DNA of 64,000 nt from Pedosphaera sp. (GCA_028293325.1 JAQGPA010000080.1:1-64000), one strand, 5' to 3'. Counted from the stretch's first letter, positions 17,772-28,200 are shown. Notes: generated by a model not told the origin, from the letters alone. Program-made: numbers and translations.

Positions 17772-18074
17772 GTGTCCGACTCGGTTCGTTATCCAGAATT
17801 GAGAAACACTTTGAACGCTGAACTTTGTAAAAAAGCATTGGAGAAGGTTGGCAACCCCAACGTTCTGATTAACATCGTCTCCCGCCGCGTACGGCAATTG
17901 AACTCCGGTGGCGGAGCTATCAGCCGCCCGTTGATCGTTGACGTCGCCAACCTCGGCGCCGCGGACATCGCATTGCTCGAAATTATCGACGAAAAAATCG
18001 GCTGGGAAATGCCGGAAATCGTGGAATCCGAGCGTCCTTCCGCCACCAGCAAGAAGCGCAAGAAACAACACTGA
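17772..18074 (+). CDS. rpoZ: DNA-directed RNA polymerase omega subunit
   Basis: 100 residues from a GTG at 17772, supported by AAGGA five bases upstream. The core NAELCKKALEKVGNPNVLIN, IVSRRVRQLNSGG, SRPLIVDVANLGAADIALLE and IIDEKIGWEMPE matches the omega subunit of Verrucomicrobia; the Lys-rich tail SKKRKKQH is common in this group. Omega helps assemble beta prime and binds ppGpp in some bacteria. There is no ATG start in this frame, so simple ATG-based calling would miss the gene. It lies just ahead of smpB. Confidence 0.85.
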   Translation: MSDSVRYPELRNTLNAELCKKALEKVGNPNVLINIVSRRVRQLNSGGGAISRPLIVDVANLGAADIALLEIIDEKIGWEMPEIVESERPSATSKKRKKQH

Positions 18075-18139
18075 CTCGCGCTTACATTCATTTCTAGCTT
18101 GGCGACCAGCCGGAAGTTATCTTCTGGCTGTCTTTGTTT

Positions 18140-18595
18140 ATGGCCGACATCCTGACCAACTCGAAAGCCCGCCACGATTACCATATCCTCGAAACTTTCG
18201 AGGCCGGTATTGTGCTCCACGGCACGGAGGTCAAGGCCCTGCGCGCCGGCAAAGGCCAGATCGCCGATGCCTTTGCCCGTGTGGAAAACGATGAAGTCTT
18301 CCTCCACAATGCCCACATTGATGAATATGCCCAGGGCAACCGCCAAAACCACCAGCCCAAGGCGTCCCGGAAACTTCTCCTCCACAAAACCGAGATCCGA
18401 AAACTCTTCGGCCTCGCCGCCGTCAAGGGCAATGCCCTTTTCCCTCTTTCCTTCTATTGGAAGAACGGTCGTGTAAAAGTCGCCTTGGCCGTCGGCAAAG
18501 GCAAAGTCGAGTTCGACAAGCGTGACGATTTGAGAAAACGGGAATCTGACCGGGAACTCAAACGCGCCACCATGCACCTGAAGAAGGGGAAATAA
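18140..18595 (+). CDS. smpB: SsrA-binding protein SmpB
   Basis: 151 residues from ATG 18140 (MADILTNSKARHDYHILETF). SmpB binds tmRNA and rescues stalled ribosomes. Family blocks seen: EAGIVLHGTEVKALRAGKG, VFLHNAHIDEYAQGN, ASRKLLLHKTEI, PLSFYWKNGRVKVALAVGKG and the basic tail KRDDLRKRESDRELKRA. A TTG two codons earlier is not needed. It follows rpoZ by 65 bp and ends at a bidirectional terminator shared with rpmB. The tmRNA gene itself is not in the window. Confidence 0.96.
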   Translation: MADILTNSKARHDYHILETFEAGIVLHGTEVKALRAGKGQIADAFARVENDEVFLHNAHIDEYAQGNRQNHQPKASRKLLLHKTEIRKLFGLAAVKGNALFPLSFYWKNGRVKVALAVGKGKVEFDKRDDLRKRESDRELKRATMHLKKGK

Positions 18596-18615
18596 TCTGC
18601 CTGTCGGAAAATAAA

Positions 18616-18646
18616 AAGGATGACGCCCTTTCGGAACGTCATCCTT
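18616..18646. terminator. Bidirectional hairpin terminator between smpB and rpmB
   Basis: Perfect 10-bp stem AAGGATGACG / CGTCATCCTT around an 11-base loop, preceded by A-rich and followed by T/A-rich sequence. It sits in the gap of two convergent genes and would serve both. Confidence 0.75.
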
Positions 18647-18682
18647 AAATCGTTTGCCTCAGACTCGCTGAAGCCGCCCCAA

Positions 18683-18946
18683 TCAGGCTTTTACTTCAGG
18701 CTTCTTCCAAGTCCGCTTCGGCGCTTTTACAACCAAACCCTTTTTGAGCGCGTTGGCCGTCACCCGGATATAACGAACTTCGCCGTTAATCAAGGCCTTG
18801 ACGCGCTGAAGGTTCGGCATGAACCGGCGCTTGGTGATCGCCGTGATGTGCGTGCCGATGCCGCCCTTTTTCTTGGCTTTACCGCTGCGCCAGATGTGGC
18901 TGCCTTTAATCGAACCCGTGCCTGTTATTTCACAAATCTTTGCCAT
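18683..18946 (-). CDS. rpmB: 50S ribosomal protein L28
   Basis: 87 residues. MAKICEITGTGSIKGSHIWR, RRFMPNLQRVKALINGEVRY and IRVTANALKKGLV are the L28 blocks. L28 binds 23S rRNA in the large subunit. The zinc-binding Cys pairs found in some L28 versions are absent. It is monocistronic on the minus strand; a short GGGA lies about 13 bases before the ATG. Confidence 0.96.
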   Translation of the reverse strand: MAKICEITGTGSIKGSHIWRSGKAKKKGGIGTHITAITKRRFMPNLQRVKALINGEVRYIRVTANALKKGLVVKAPKRTWKKPEVKA

Positions 18947-19319
18947 AAAATCATTTTCCCTTCAAAAGGAACGCAGAAGGTAGCAATCTAATTCACGGTT
19001 GCAAGTACTTTTTCCGTCCGGCAGGCCGTTTCCGCAGCTTTTTGCCAATCCTGAAGACCCCGTCAGTCTTCCCTTACGCCCCAAATGCGGCAAACCATAG
19101 GAACTTGCTCTTAATTGCAACCGAGTCTAAAACTTCAACAACTCATCCCGCCTGTCAACCCAATGCTCGGACCGACCGCAGGCTTGCATTTTAGGCTCAA
19201 ATTCTGAAAGATAACGCTGGTTGGCACGTCCGCCCACATTATATGGAACTCCCAGTCCTACATTTTTGCAAATGCCTCTGGCATAAAAACCTGCTGGCCT
19301 GCCTTCGACATTTCGCCGA
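18947..19319. other. Intergenic region upstream of rpmB and the polysaccharide operon
   Basis: 373 bp between divergent genes. TTGGCACG at 19230-19237 equals the -24 half of a sigma-54 promoter but the -12 half is missing. No hairpin or repeat family was recognised. Confidence 0.3.
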
Positions 19320-20600
19320 GTGAGGAATTCCCTTAATACACGGGTCCTGCACATCCCCCGTCGCTTTGTCGCCGAAGAATGGGGCGGCACCGAAACCGTT
19401 CTGCTGGAAATCTCCCGTGATCAGCAACGCACCGGCTGGCAACCCGAGATATTCACCTCGCTTGCCCTTTCCAAACAAAGGAACGAAACCTTCGCCGGCA
19501 TCCCCGTCCGACGCTTTCCGTACTGCTACCCCTACTTTGGCCTTTCCGCCGCTGCCAAGCTTGAACTCGACAAAAAAGGCGGCAACCTGATCTCTCCCTT
19601 CCTTTTTACCGCTCTCCTGCGCGCCAAAGATGTGCGGCTCTTCCACGTGCATACCATGGCCCGCATGGGTGGGCACGTCCGCACCGCCGCCCGCTTGCGC
19701 GGCAAACCGTATGTCCTCTCGCTCCACGGCGGCGTTTACAATGCACCACCCGCCGAACTCGCCACCATGCTCCGCCCAACTCAGGGCAAATTCGAGTGGG
19801 GCAAATTTCTCGGCGCCCTTCTCGGTGCGCGACGTATGTTGCCCGACGCCGATTACATCATCTGCGTCGGTCAGGCGGAACTCGATGAAACCAGCAAAAA
19901 AATTTCTCACGACCGTATCGCCTATCTCCCTAACGGAGTGGACCCCGTCAAATTTGCCCATGGCGATGGCGCAGCTTTCCGGCGTCAGCACGGCATTCCC
20001 GCCTCCGCCTTTCTCGTCCTGAATATCAGCCGCATCGACGTGCAGAAAAACCAGTTCACCTTATTGGAAGCCTTTGCTCGCCTGCATTCCCGCCATCCCG
20101 ACTCTTTCCTCGCCCTGATGGGACCGGAGACATCGGCTGATTACGCCGATAGATTGCGCAAATACATTCGCGACCATAATCTGGACACCGCCGTCAAACT
20201 TCTGCCGGGTGTTCGCACCGACAGCCCCAACTTGGTCAACGCCTACCATGCTTGCGATGTTTTTGCATTGCCTTCCCTGCACGAACCGTTTGGAATCGTG
20301 GTTCTGGAAGCTTGGAGCGCCCGGAAACCGGTCATAGCCAGTCAGGTAGGCGGATTGCGGACGTTTATTAAATCCGGCGAGACTGGATTGTTCTTTGACC
20401 CAACGGCGTCCGACGCCGTGGAAAAATTGGCGGGCCAGTTGGAAGCCCTTATGGCACAACCATTGCTGAGAGAACGACTTGGCGAGGCAGGCCTCAAAGA
20501 AGTTCACGCTGCTTACACCTGGTCGGTAATCGGCCAGAAATTGGAATTGATCTATCAGGCCGCCGAACGCCATGTGTTCGACCGCCGCGGAAAAAAATAA
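19320..20600 (+). CDS. GT4-family glycosyltransferase
   Basis: 426 residues from a GTG at 19320. GT-B fold: N-terminal acceptor half with FVAEEWGGTETVLLEI and YVLSLHGGVYN; the nucleotide-sugar half holds LNISRIDVQKNQFTLLEAFA, FALPSLHEPFGIVVLEAWSA with the E-x7-E motif, and ASQVGGLRTFI. It transfers a sugar from a nucleotide donor to a lipid-linked or other acceptor on the cytoplasmic side. First gene of an operon whose members overlap by a few bases (stop TAA overlaps ATG at 20600). Confidence 0.9.
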   Translation: MRNSLNTRVLHIPRRFVAEEWGGTETVLLEISRDQQRTGWQPEIFTSLALSKQRNETFAGIPVRRFPYCYPYFGLSAAAKLELDKKGGNLISPFLFTALLRAKDVRLFHVHTMARMGGHVRTAARLRGKPYVLSLHGGVYNAPPAELATMLRPTQGKFEWGKFLGALLGARRMLPDADYIICVGQAELDETSKKISHDRIAYLPNGVDPVKFAHGDGAAFRRQHGIPASAFLVLNISRIDVQKNQFTLLEAFARLHSRHPDSFLALMGPETSADYADRLRKYIRDHNLDTAVKLLPGVRTDSPNLVNAYHACDVFALPSLHEPFGIVVLEAWSARKPVIASQVGGLRTFIKSGETGLFFDPTASDAVEKLAGQLEALMAQPLLRERLGEAGLKEVHAAYTWSVIGQKLELIYQAAERHVFDRRGKK

Positions 20601-22195
20601 TGACTTCAGACGATTTAAGACGGAAAATTTGGCTCAACTCGATTTCCAACTACCTGCGCATGGCTTTGCGCATGGTGTTGGGATTGTTGACCATTCGGCT
20701 GCTCTTCCCCAAGGACGTCGGGCCGATACATGTCTCCGGCTTGACCTATGAGGAATTCGGTTTTTATTCCGTGCTCTGGAGCATCTTCGGGTATGGCATC
20801 CTGATGGATTTCGGGTTTGGTCTCGCTGCCCAGAAGAAAGTCGCGGAGCTCTCCGTCCATAAGGATTGGAAACAACTCAGCCAGGTATTAAGCACGATCT
20901 TCTTTTTTTACTTTATCAGCGCCGCCATCATTATCATCGGGGTGCTGTTAACCTCACATCAGCTTATCGGAACTATCCGCATTGAGCATCCGGAAAACCG
21001 CGAAGTATTTCGTCAAATTCTCGTCATGTTTCTCTGCTTTGTCGGCCTGTCGTTTCCCATCGGAATTTCCATTGAAATTCTTTATGGTCAGCAACGCATT
21101 GCCCTGGCCAACAATCTCGCCTCGGTCGGTGCCCTTGTTAATTTTGGCTTGATCGTCGCCGCGATGCATTATCATTGGGAACTAAAGACCATCTTTATCT
21201 TCTCTCTCACTTGCGCATTGGTTCCCAGCCTCATCGGCGGTTACATGGGTCTGCGCTCCATGCCGGAGGTCAAACTCCACCCCCGCTATTTTTCCATTAG
21301 CGTGTTGAAGGAGACCATGCGTTTCTCCGTCTACGCCTACGTCGGCATTGTTACCACGCTTATCATGTCTCAGACGGACCGCTTGATCATTGCCACCACG
21401 CTTGCGACCGCTGCCGTCACCATCTACCAGCTCGGCGCCAAGGTGGCCGATATCTTTTACTCCTTTACCTTGCAATTGCCGGAAACCATTTCCCCCGCCG
21501 CCGCCCATTTGCACGCCCAGGGTGATCGCACCGCCCTCCAGCGTTTATTGGTCGATGGCACCCGTTTTAATGTCATGGTCGCCACTCCGCTCTACCTGCT
21601 CTGCGCGCTATTCATGGAAGGCCTGATGAGCATCCTGAACAAGGGCCAGGCCATCAGCCCGGACACCTTCTGGGCCGGTCAGGCGCTCATGTTATGGGGT
21701 TACACCACCATCATCACCCATAGCATTTCCAAGAAAATTTTCATGATGTGCGGCCATGAAAAGAAACTGATTCAACTCTCCATCGTTGAAGCTTTATTGA
21801 ACCTCGTCCTCAGCCTGGGCCTCGTGCTTTATTTCCGGAACGTCGTCTGCGTCGCCGTCGGTTCGCTGATTCCCTCACTGATTATCGGCTGGTTTTATCT
21901 CTGGCCTTGGGCGGCGAAGGATGCCGGGGTAAATCGCCGGGGACTCGCCCGCAAGGTCTTGCTGCAAAATTGGGCCGCCGGGGTGCCGTTGCTCATCTTT
22001 GGTTTGATCTGCCGCTCGGTTCCCGCCCTGGACTTTCGCACCAACACTCTCGTGTTTGTCCTGGAAGGTGCGCTGGCTTGTGTGGTCGCCGCCATTAGCT
22101 TGTGGCGCTGGGGATTGAGTGACCAGGAACGGGAAAAGGTCGGCGGCATCATCGGGCGGCGATTGCAGCGCTTTGCCCGCAAAAAACTCGCATGA
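20600..22195 (+). CDS. Polysaccharide flippase, Wzx/RfbX-like
   Basis: 531 residues with about 12-14 membrane segments. The N-terminus KIWLNSISNYLRMALRMVLG and the strongly hydrophobic body with AYVGIVTTLIMSQTDRLIIA fit the MOP (oligosaccharidyl-lipid flippase) superfamily. It would move the lipid-linked repeat unit across the inner membrane. The start codon overlaps the stop of the preceding GT4 gene by one base, and the last four bases overlap the following GT2 gene, so coupled translation is likely. A polymerase (Wzy) was not recognised in the window. Confidence 0.87.
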   Translation: MTSDDLRRKIWLNSISNYLRMALRMVLGLLTIRLLFPKDVGPIHVSGLTYEEFGFYSVLWSIFGYGILMDFGFGLAAQKKVAELSVHKDWKQLSQVLSTIFFFYFISAAIIIIGVLLTSHQLIGTIRIEHPENREVFRQILVMFLCFVGLSFPIGISIEILYGQQRIALANNLASVGALVNFGLIVAAMHYHWELKTIFIFSLTCALVPSLIGGYMGLRSMPEVKLHPRYFSISVLKETMRFSVYAYVGIVTTLIMSQTDRLIIATTLATAAVTIYQLGAKVADIFYSFTLQLPETISPAAAHLHAQGDRTALQRLLVDGTRFNVMVATPLYLLCALFMEGLMSILNKGQAISPDTFWAGQALMLWGYTTIITHSISKKIFMMCGHEKKLIQLSIVEALLNLVLSLGLVLYFRNVVCVAVGSLIPSLIIGWFYLWPWAAKDAGVNRRGLARKVLLQNWAAGVPLLIFGLICRSVPALDFRTNTLVFVLEGALACVVAAISLWRWGLSDQEREKVGGIIGRRLQRFARKKLA

Positions 22196-23058
22196 CCGAG
22201 CCGCTGGTCACCATTATCATGCGCTCCTTCAACGAAGGCTGGGCGCTCCGTGACACCCTCCCGGCGGTCCAGTCCCAGAATTATAAAAATTGGGAACTCA
22301 TCGTGATCGACTCCGGCTCCACCGACGGTTCCGTGGACCTCATCCAAAAGGCCCAACCCAGCCATTTCATCCAGATTAAATCTCAGGACTACAATCCCAG
22401 CCGCGTCATGAATCACGGCATGCAACTCGCCCGCTCGGAATTTGGGATTTTTCTCAATGCCGATGCCACGCCGCAGAGTGACAACTGGCTCCGTCCGCTC
22501 GTCGAGGGATTACAGGATCCCAAAACGGCCGCCGTATTCGGCAAACAAATCCCACGCCCCAATTGTGAAGCGGTCTTTGCCTGTGATTACGAACGTTGCT
22601 TCGGGCCCAACCGCGAGTCGGTCAAGTGGGATCACTATTTCAGCATGGTGAGCAGTGGACTCCGCAAGGATATCTGGGCCAAACGCGGCTTCCTGGAAAA
22701 AATGCAATACTCCGAGGATGATGAATACACTCGCTGGTGTGTCGCCCAGGGATATCGTGTCGTCTATTGCCCGGAAACGGTTGTGATGCATTCACACAAT
22801 TATACGCCGCAGCAGGCCTACAAACGGAGTTTCGGCGAGGCGAAGGCGCTCGCCGCTGTTTGGACGGGAGCGCCGTCTGAATTTAGCTGGTTCCGAACCG
22901 TCATGCTGGGGTGGCTGGGCGACCTGCGCCGCGATTTCCGTTTCTGCGCCGGGCGCAATCGCCTTGGGGAATTTCCCCATGCCGCGCGAATTCGCTGGCA
23001 GCAGCGCCTCGCCAAGCTTGCCGGATTCCGGGCGGGCTGGGCATTCTATCGGCAATGA
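22192..23058 (+). CDS. GT2-family glycosyltransferase
   Basis: 288 residues. GT-A fold typical of GT2: VTIIMRSFNEGWALRDTL and LIVIDSGSTDGSVDLI bind the nucleotide sugar, GIFLNADATPQSDNWLRPL gives the DxD-like metal site, and SEDDEYTRWCVAQGYRVVY holds the catalytic base region (ED). The rhamnosyltransferase-like C-terminus is basic. It works with the GT4 and flippase before it. It overlaps both neighbours by four bases. Confidence 0.9.
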   Translation: MTEPLVTIIMRSFNEGWALRDTLPAVQSQNYKNWELIVIDSGSTDGSVDLIQKAQPSHFIQIKSQDYNPSRVMNHGMQLARSEFGIFLNADATPQSDNWLRPLVEGLQDPKTAAVFGKQIPRPNCEAVFACDYERCFGPNRESVKWDHYFSMVSSGLRKDIWAKRGFLEKMQYSEDDEYTRWCVAQGYRVVYCPETVVMHSHNYTPQQAYKRSFGEAKALAAVWTGAPSEFSWFRTVMLGWLGDLRRDFRFCAGRNRLGEFPHAARIRWQQRLAKLAGFRAGWAFYRQ

Positions 23059-24260
23059 TCCATCTCCTCCGCCACCCAACTGGTGCGGCGGAGAAAAATG
23101 ATTCTAACATTGTGAGCGCACGATTTACCGTGGATGGCAGCGATGCCCTCGAAAGCCATCTGGCGCAAACCTGCCAGCATGTCCTGGCGGCTGTGCAGTC
23201 GCTCATTCCCTCATCATCCCTGGAAGCCGTCGTGCTCGGCGGCGGCTATGGCCGCGGTCAGGGAGGCGTTTTCAAATCAGTATCCGGCGACCGCCCCTAC
23301 AACGATCTGGAATTCTACGTTTTCGCCCGCGGCAATGTGCTGCTCAATGAACGTCACCACCGCGGTCCATTGCATGAGTTGGGCGACCGCCTTTCGCCAG
23401 CTGCGGGCTTGCATGTCGAATTCAAAGTCTATTCCCGTGATAAATTGCGCCAGGCTCCGGTCTCGATGTTCACCTATGACCTCGCGGCCGGCCACCGCAT
23501 CATTTTGGGCGACGAAAATATTTTTCAGGGTTGCGAACACCATCTGCGCGCCGATCAAATACCGCTGCACGAAGCCACCCGCCTCTTATTCAATCGCTGC
23601 TCCGGCCTGTTGCTCGCCAAAGACTTTCTCCGCGCCGAATCTCTGACCGCGGATCAAACCGACTTTATTGTCCGCAATCTTGCGAAGGCCCAACTGGCTC
23701 TCGGCGATGCCCTGCTGACCGTACGCGGCCAATACCACTGGAGTTGCCGCGAGCGTCACGACCGCTTGAACCAGCTTGCCGATACGGCAGAATTACCCAT
23801 GCTCCGGGAGGTGCGCCGACATCATGCTGCCGGCGTTGAATTCAAATTACACCCCCGCTTCATCCCCTCCACTAAATCGGAACTCGAGTCGCGGCATGCG
23901 GAAATTACCGAACTCGGTCGCCAACTTTGGCTCTGGCTGGAAAGTCTTCGCTTCCATCGTTCGTTTACCTCCGCCCGCGATTACGCGCTCGCTTCGTTGT
24001 CCAAATGCCCGGAAACGTCAGCCCTGCGTAATGCCGCCCTCAACCTTAAAACTTTCGGACCAGCCGCCATTTTCGGAAGCCAGGCCTTCCGCTATCCACG
24101 CGAACGGCTGCTCAATGCCCTGAGCTTGCTGCTCTGGGATGAGCATGCGCTTCGTGACCCCGCCGCCCGTCATTGCCTGAAAAATAATTTGCGCGTTCCA
24201 CAACCCGCCTGGTCGGATCTGCTCCGGGCGTATCAGCACATCTGGCAAAGCTATGGTTGA
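23055..24260 (+). CDS. Nucleotidyltransferase-like protein in the polysaccharide operon
   Basis: 401 residues from the ATG at 23055, which overlaps the previous stop (ATGA). VVLGGGYGRGQGGV followed about 15 residues later by NDLEFYVF fits the minimal nucleotidyltransferase pattern hG[GS]...[DE]h[DE]h of the polymerase-beta superfamily. A further conserved acidic strand may be HVEFKVYS. The C-terminal half is helical (LTADQTDFIVRNLAKAQLAL, TELGRQLWLWLESLRFHRSF), like substrate-binding domains of such enzymes. Possible roles are activation of a sugar or lipid, or modification of an acceptor. No close named relative was recognised. Its place between a GT2 and a PPTase suggests a part in glycan assembly or regulation. 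Confidence 0.6.
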   Translation: MIHLLRHPTGAAEKNDSNIVSARFTVDGSDALESHLAQTCQHVLAAVQSLIPSSSLEAVVLGGGYGRGQGGVFKSVSGDRPYNDLEFYVFARGNVLLNERHHRGPLHELGDRLSPAAGLHVEFKVYSRDKLRQAPVSMFTYDLAAGHRIILGDENIFQGCEHHLRADQIPLHEATRLLFNRCSGLLLAKDFLRAESLTADQTDFIVRNLAKAQLALGDALLTVRGQYHWSCRERHDRLNQLADTAELPMLREVRRHHAAGVEFKLHPRFIPSTKSELESRHAEITELGRQLWLWLESLRFHRSFTSARDYALASLSKCPETSALRNAALNLKTFGPAAIFGSQAFRYPRERLLNALSLLLWDEHALRDPAARHCLKNNLRVPQPAWSDLLRAYQHIWQSYG

Positions 24261-24274
24261 AGCATCTTGAAACC

Positions 24275-25024
24275 ATGACTTCCGATCTAAAACTCCAGTG
24301 GCCTCAGCCGCCGAAGGACTGGACGCTCCACCCAGGTGAAGTCCACGTCTGGGCGACGCCTCTCGACCAACCCGCGCGGCTTTCGGCTTTCGCCGCAACG
24401 CTTTCTCCGGATGAACAGACCCGCGCCGCACGTTACCATTTCGACCGGGATCGAAACCGTTTCATCGTGGGCCGCGGCTGGTTGCGCACCCTCCTCGGTC
24501 AATATCTGCAACTCGCACCCTCAGCAATTCAGCTCGAGTACGGCAATCGCGGCAAACCCGCGCTTTGTCTGCCCTCCGGCCACACCCCATTCCATTTCAA
24601 CCTGGCTCATTCCGCTGGCCTGGCGCTTTTGGGAGTGACACGCCTCTGTGACTTGGGAGTAGACGTTGAGCAGATCCGCCCGCTCAAGGACGCCGAGAGC
24701 ATTGCCGGACGATTCTTCTCCCCTGCTGAAAGCGCCGGATTGAAAGCCACGCCGCTGTCTCAAAAATCCGAGGTTTTCTTCAATCTCTGGACACGCAAAG
24801 AGGCTTGGCTCAAAGCCACTGGCAAAGGTATCGCCGATTCCCTGGATCAGGTGGAGGTATCATTCTCTCCTGCTGAACCCGCCCAGCTGTTGCGTCTCTT
24901 TGGAGATTCCCATGCGGCTGCTCAATGGCGTTTGTTTGGACTTACCCCCGCTATTGGCTTTACCGGAACCCTCGCGCTCCCTGTGGCTGAAGCTCAAATC
25001 TGCCTCTGGTCCTGGCCGGAATAA
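24275..25024 (+). CDS. Sfp-type 4'-phosphopantetheinyl transferase
   Basis: 249 residues from ATG 24275; a TTG at 24257 overlapping the preceding stop is possible. The enzyme moves phosphopantetheine from CoA to a Ser of carrier proteins. Family motifs: NRGKPALCLP, FHFNLAHSAGLALLGV, LGVDVEQIRPL with the metal-binding Asp and Glu, and FFNLWTRKEAWLKATGKG with the catalytic Glu and Lys. It is the only PPTase in the window and the last gene of the 19-25 kb operon. A target could be the ACP encoded at 56638. A Sfp-type rather than AcpS-type enzyme usually serves secondary or special carrier proteins. Confidence 0.92.
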   Translation: MTSDLKLQWPQPPKDWTLHPGEVHVWATPLDQPARLSAFAATLSPDEQTRAARYHFDRDRNRFIVGRGWLRTLLGQYLQLAPSAIQLEYGNRGKPALCLPSGHTPFHFNLAHSAGLALLGVTRLCDLGVDVEQIRPLKDAESIAGRFFSPAESAGLKATPLSQKSEVFFNLWTRKEAWLKATGKGIADSLDQVEVSFSPAEPAQLLRLFGDSHAAAQWRLFGLTPAIGFTGTLALPVAEAQICLWSWPE

Positions 25025-25131
25025 CCTCAAAATGCGAAAAACTTTTTTGTTCCAACGAATTTCTTATGTGTCCGAGCCGACGCAACTATCTACTGTCCAA
25101 TAAGAAGAAATTAATTCTCAACCGCCGGTTT

Positions 25132-25145
25132 GGTCCAGAAATTGC
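25132..25145 (+). promoter_or_regulatory. Possible sigma-54 promoter of the 25213 gene
   Basis: TTGGTCCAGAAATTGCT: GG at 25132-25133 and GC at 25144-25145 are correctly spaced and TTGCT is canonical, but the -24 half has three mismatches to TGGCACG. Weak candidate only. Confidence 0.25.
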
Positions 25146-25212
25146 TCGATTTTAGTCCGATTTGAAATACTATCATTCGCGGTACATCAGAAACGGTGCC
25201 TTTTGGTCAAAT

Positions 25213-28200
25213 ATGCGTGGGGTAACCTCCATCTTTTTTTTCTCGCTATTGCTTTGTACAGGAACTTTCCTGGCCTCAGCTGCGGCTCCCTATGGTTTGG
25301 TAACCCGCTCGCCGATCAGCTCTTTTCTCAATTCTAATCTCCCGCCGGTTTCTTCCGACGGCTCGGGTGACTGGATGACCGTCCCGGCCTTCCCTAACCT
25401 GACGTTTGAAGACCCCACTTTCCTCACCGCTGTGCCCCGCACCAATCTGCTTTGCGTCCTCGGTCGTCAGGGCTTCATATGGATTTTCCAAAACGATCCC
25501 AACACCACCAACAAATCCATTTTTTTAAACCTGACCAACCAGAACCAGGGTTACGATGACTGTGGATTGCTCGGCATGGCCTTCCATCCGGAATTCGGTC
25601 TGCCCGGTTCGACTAATCGCGGTTACGTTTACGTTTATTATCAATACTCGCCCAATCCCATCAACCCTGGTCCCGATCAACGCCCCACTTGGACCATTCC
25701 CACCTACAACCGCCTCTCCCGCTTTACCGTGCCGGATGGTTCGCTGGTGGCCGACCCTAATTCAGAACTGGTTTTGATCAACCAGTTTGATCAGCACCTC
25801 TGGCACAACGGCGGTGGCATGTTTTTCGGCTCCGATGGTTTCCTCTATCTTTCCAATGGCGACGAGGGCGGTTCGGATGATTTTTACGGCAACACCCAAA
25901 GGCTTGATGGCGGTCTCTTTTCCGGCGTGCTGCGCATTGATGTCGATCAAAACCCTGCTCGCAGCCATCCCATCCGCCGTCAACCCCTCAGTGGCGCTCC
26001 GCCTCCTGCGGGTTGGCCTGGCACCTATTCGACCAATTACTACATCCCCAACGATAATCCCTTCGTCAACCCCGACGGCAGTGTTCTGGAGGAATTCTTT
26101 GCCATCGGTTTTCGCAGTCCACATCGCATGACTTTCGACTCCCAGTCCGGCCGCATTTGGCTCGGCGATGTGGGTGACAGCTCTCGCGAAGAAGTAGATA
26201 TCATTGTAAAGGGCGGAAATTACCAGTGGGGATATCAGGAGGGCATTAGCTATCCTGGGCCAAACGCAAAGCCCGACAACCTTATTGGCATCGATACATC
26301 TCCTATTTACGATTACGAACATTTCACTACCAACGGAACTCCCACCGGCAATAGCTGTATCATCGGAGGCTATGTTTACCGCGGCACCGAACATGCCGCC
26401 GATCTGGGTGACCAATACATATTTGGTGATAACTATTCCGGTCGCATTTGGGCGTTGACCTACAACAGCACCAACCCCCCGGTGGTAACTTATTTGTGCA
26501 ACATGCCGCCCGGCCTGCTTTATGATGGCGGTCTTTCCTCCTTCGGCATCGATCAAAACAACGAACTCTATATGTGCCGGATGGGTAGCGATGGCGGCAT
26601 CTGGAAATTGGCCCGCAGCGGCACACCCGTTGCCCCGCCGCCCACACTCCTATCCCAAATTGGTGCTTTCGCTAATGTCTCCACGCTCTCGCCAGCCAAT
26701 GGTCTCATCCCTTATAATGTTAATTCCCCTCTCTGGTCCGATGCCGCAGTCAAGAGTCGCTGGATTGCTCTCCCCACCAACACACAGATTGGCTTCGCGC
26801 CCACCGGCGAATGGGATTTCCCCATCGGCACGGTCTTCGTAAAACATTTTGAACTCGGCGTGGATGATACGGATCCCAGTGTGCGCCGGCGTTTGGAAAC
26901 CCGGGTGTTAGTCCACGGCACCAATGGAAATTACTATGGCTTGACCTATAAATGGCGCTCGGATAACTCGGATGCCGACCTCCTCACCAATGGCTTGTCG
27001 GAAGACATCGTGATCGCCACCGCCACCGGTTTCCGCACCCAAACCTGGTATTATCCCAGCCGTCAGGACTGCCTCGTTTGTCACAACCCTTCCGCCAACT
27101 ACGTCTTGGGTGTTAAAACCCGGCAATTGAACGGCAACGCCACCTATCCTGGTACTGGCATCACGGACAACCAACTGCGCACTTGGAATCACCTCGGGAT
27201 GTTCAATTCCAATTTGGACGAAACCACCATTCCAACTTTTGCCAGTCTCGTCCATGTGACGAATACTGCCGCGTCCCTGGATGAGCGCGTTCGCTCCTAT
27301 ATCGATTCCAATTGTTCCCAATGCCATCGGCCAAACGGCAGCGCTCAGGCCAACTTTGATGCCCGTTACGACACGCAGTTGGGCAATCAGCGCATCATTA
27401 ATGGCATTGTCGGCAACTCTCTCGGCATTCCCGGTGCTGCGGTCATTGTTCCTTCCAGCCCGTCCAAATCCATCATGCACCTCCGCATGAACACGGTTGG
27501 CGTTTATCAAATGCCGCCATTGGCTCGCAACACCATCGATACCGCTGCCGTGGCCACGCTCGAAAGCTGGATTAACAGTTTGGTGCCGCCGTCACTTACT
27601 CTGCAACCGTTGAGCCAGGCCCTCAACCCAGGTGACACCGCCAGCTTCAGTGCAGCCGCCATCGGCAACGCTCCCTTGAGTTACCAATGGCAGTTCAACG
27701 GCTCAAATATCATCGGAGCCACCAACAACAGCCTGACGGTGACAAACCTCCAATCCTCCAATGAGGGCAATTACACCATCGTGGTTTCTGGCGTGACCGG
27801 AACCGTGACCAGTTCCAACGCTGTTCTCACTGTCAATGGCCCGCCTTTGATTAACACCCAACCTCTAAGCCAATCCGTGACTCTGGGCGCAAATGTCACG
27901 TTTAGCGTGGTCTCCAGCGGCACCGAACCGCTGACATATCAATGGCAATTTAATTCCGCCAATATCCCCGGTGCCACCACCAGCACCTTCAACCTGCCCC
28001 AAGCGCAGTTGACCAACGCCGGCACCTACTCTGTAATCGTTTCAAATTTAATCAGCATTGCCCTCAGCTCTAATGCCACGCTTGTGGTCAATGAGCCTTC
28101 CTCCACGAACTGGTTTGATCAGGATGTTGGCTTCACTGGCTTCCCCGGGTCCGTCAGTTTTACGAACGGAACTTTCACCGTTCAGGCATCGGGCAACGAT

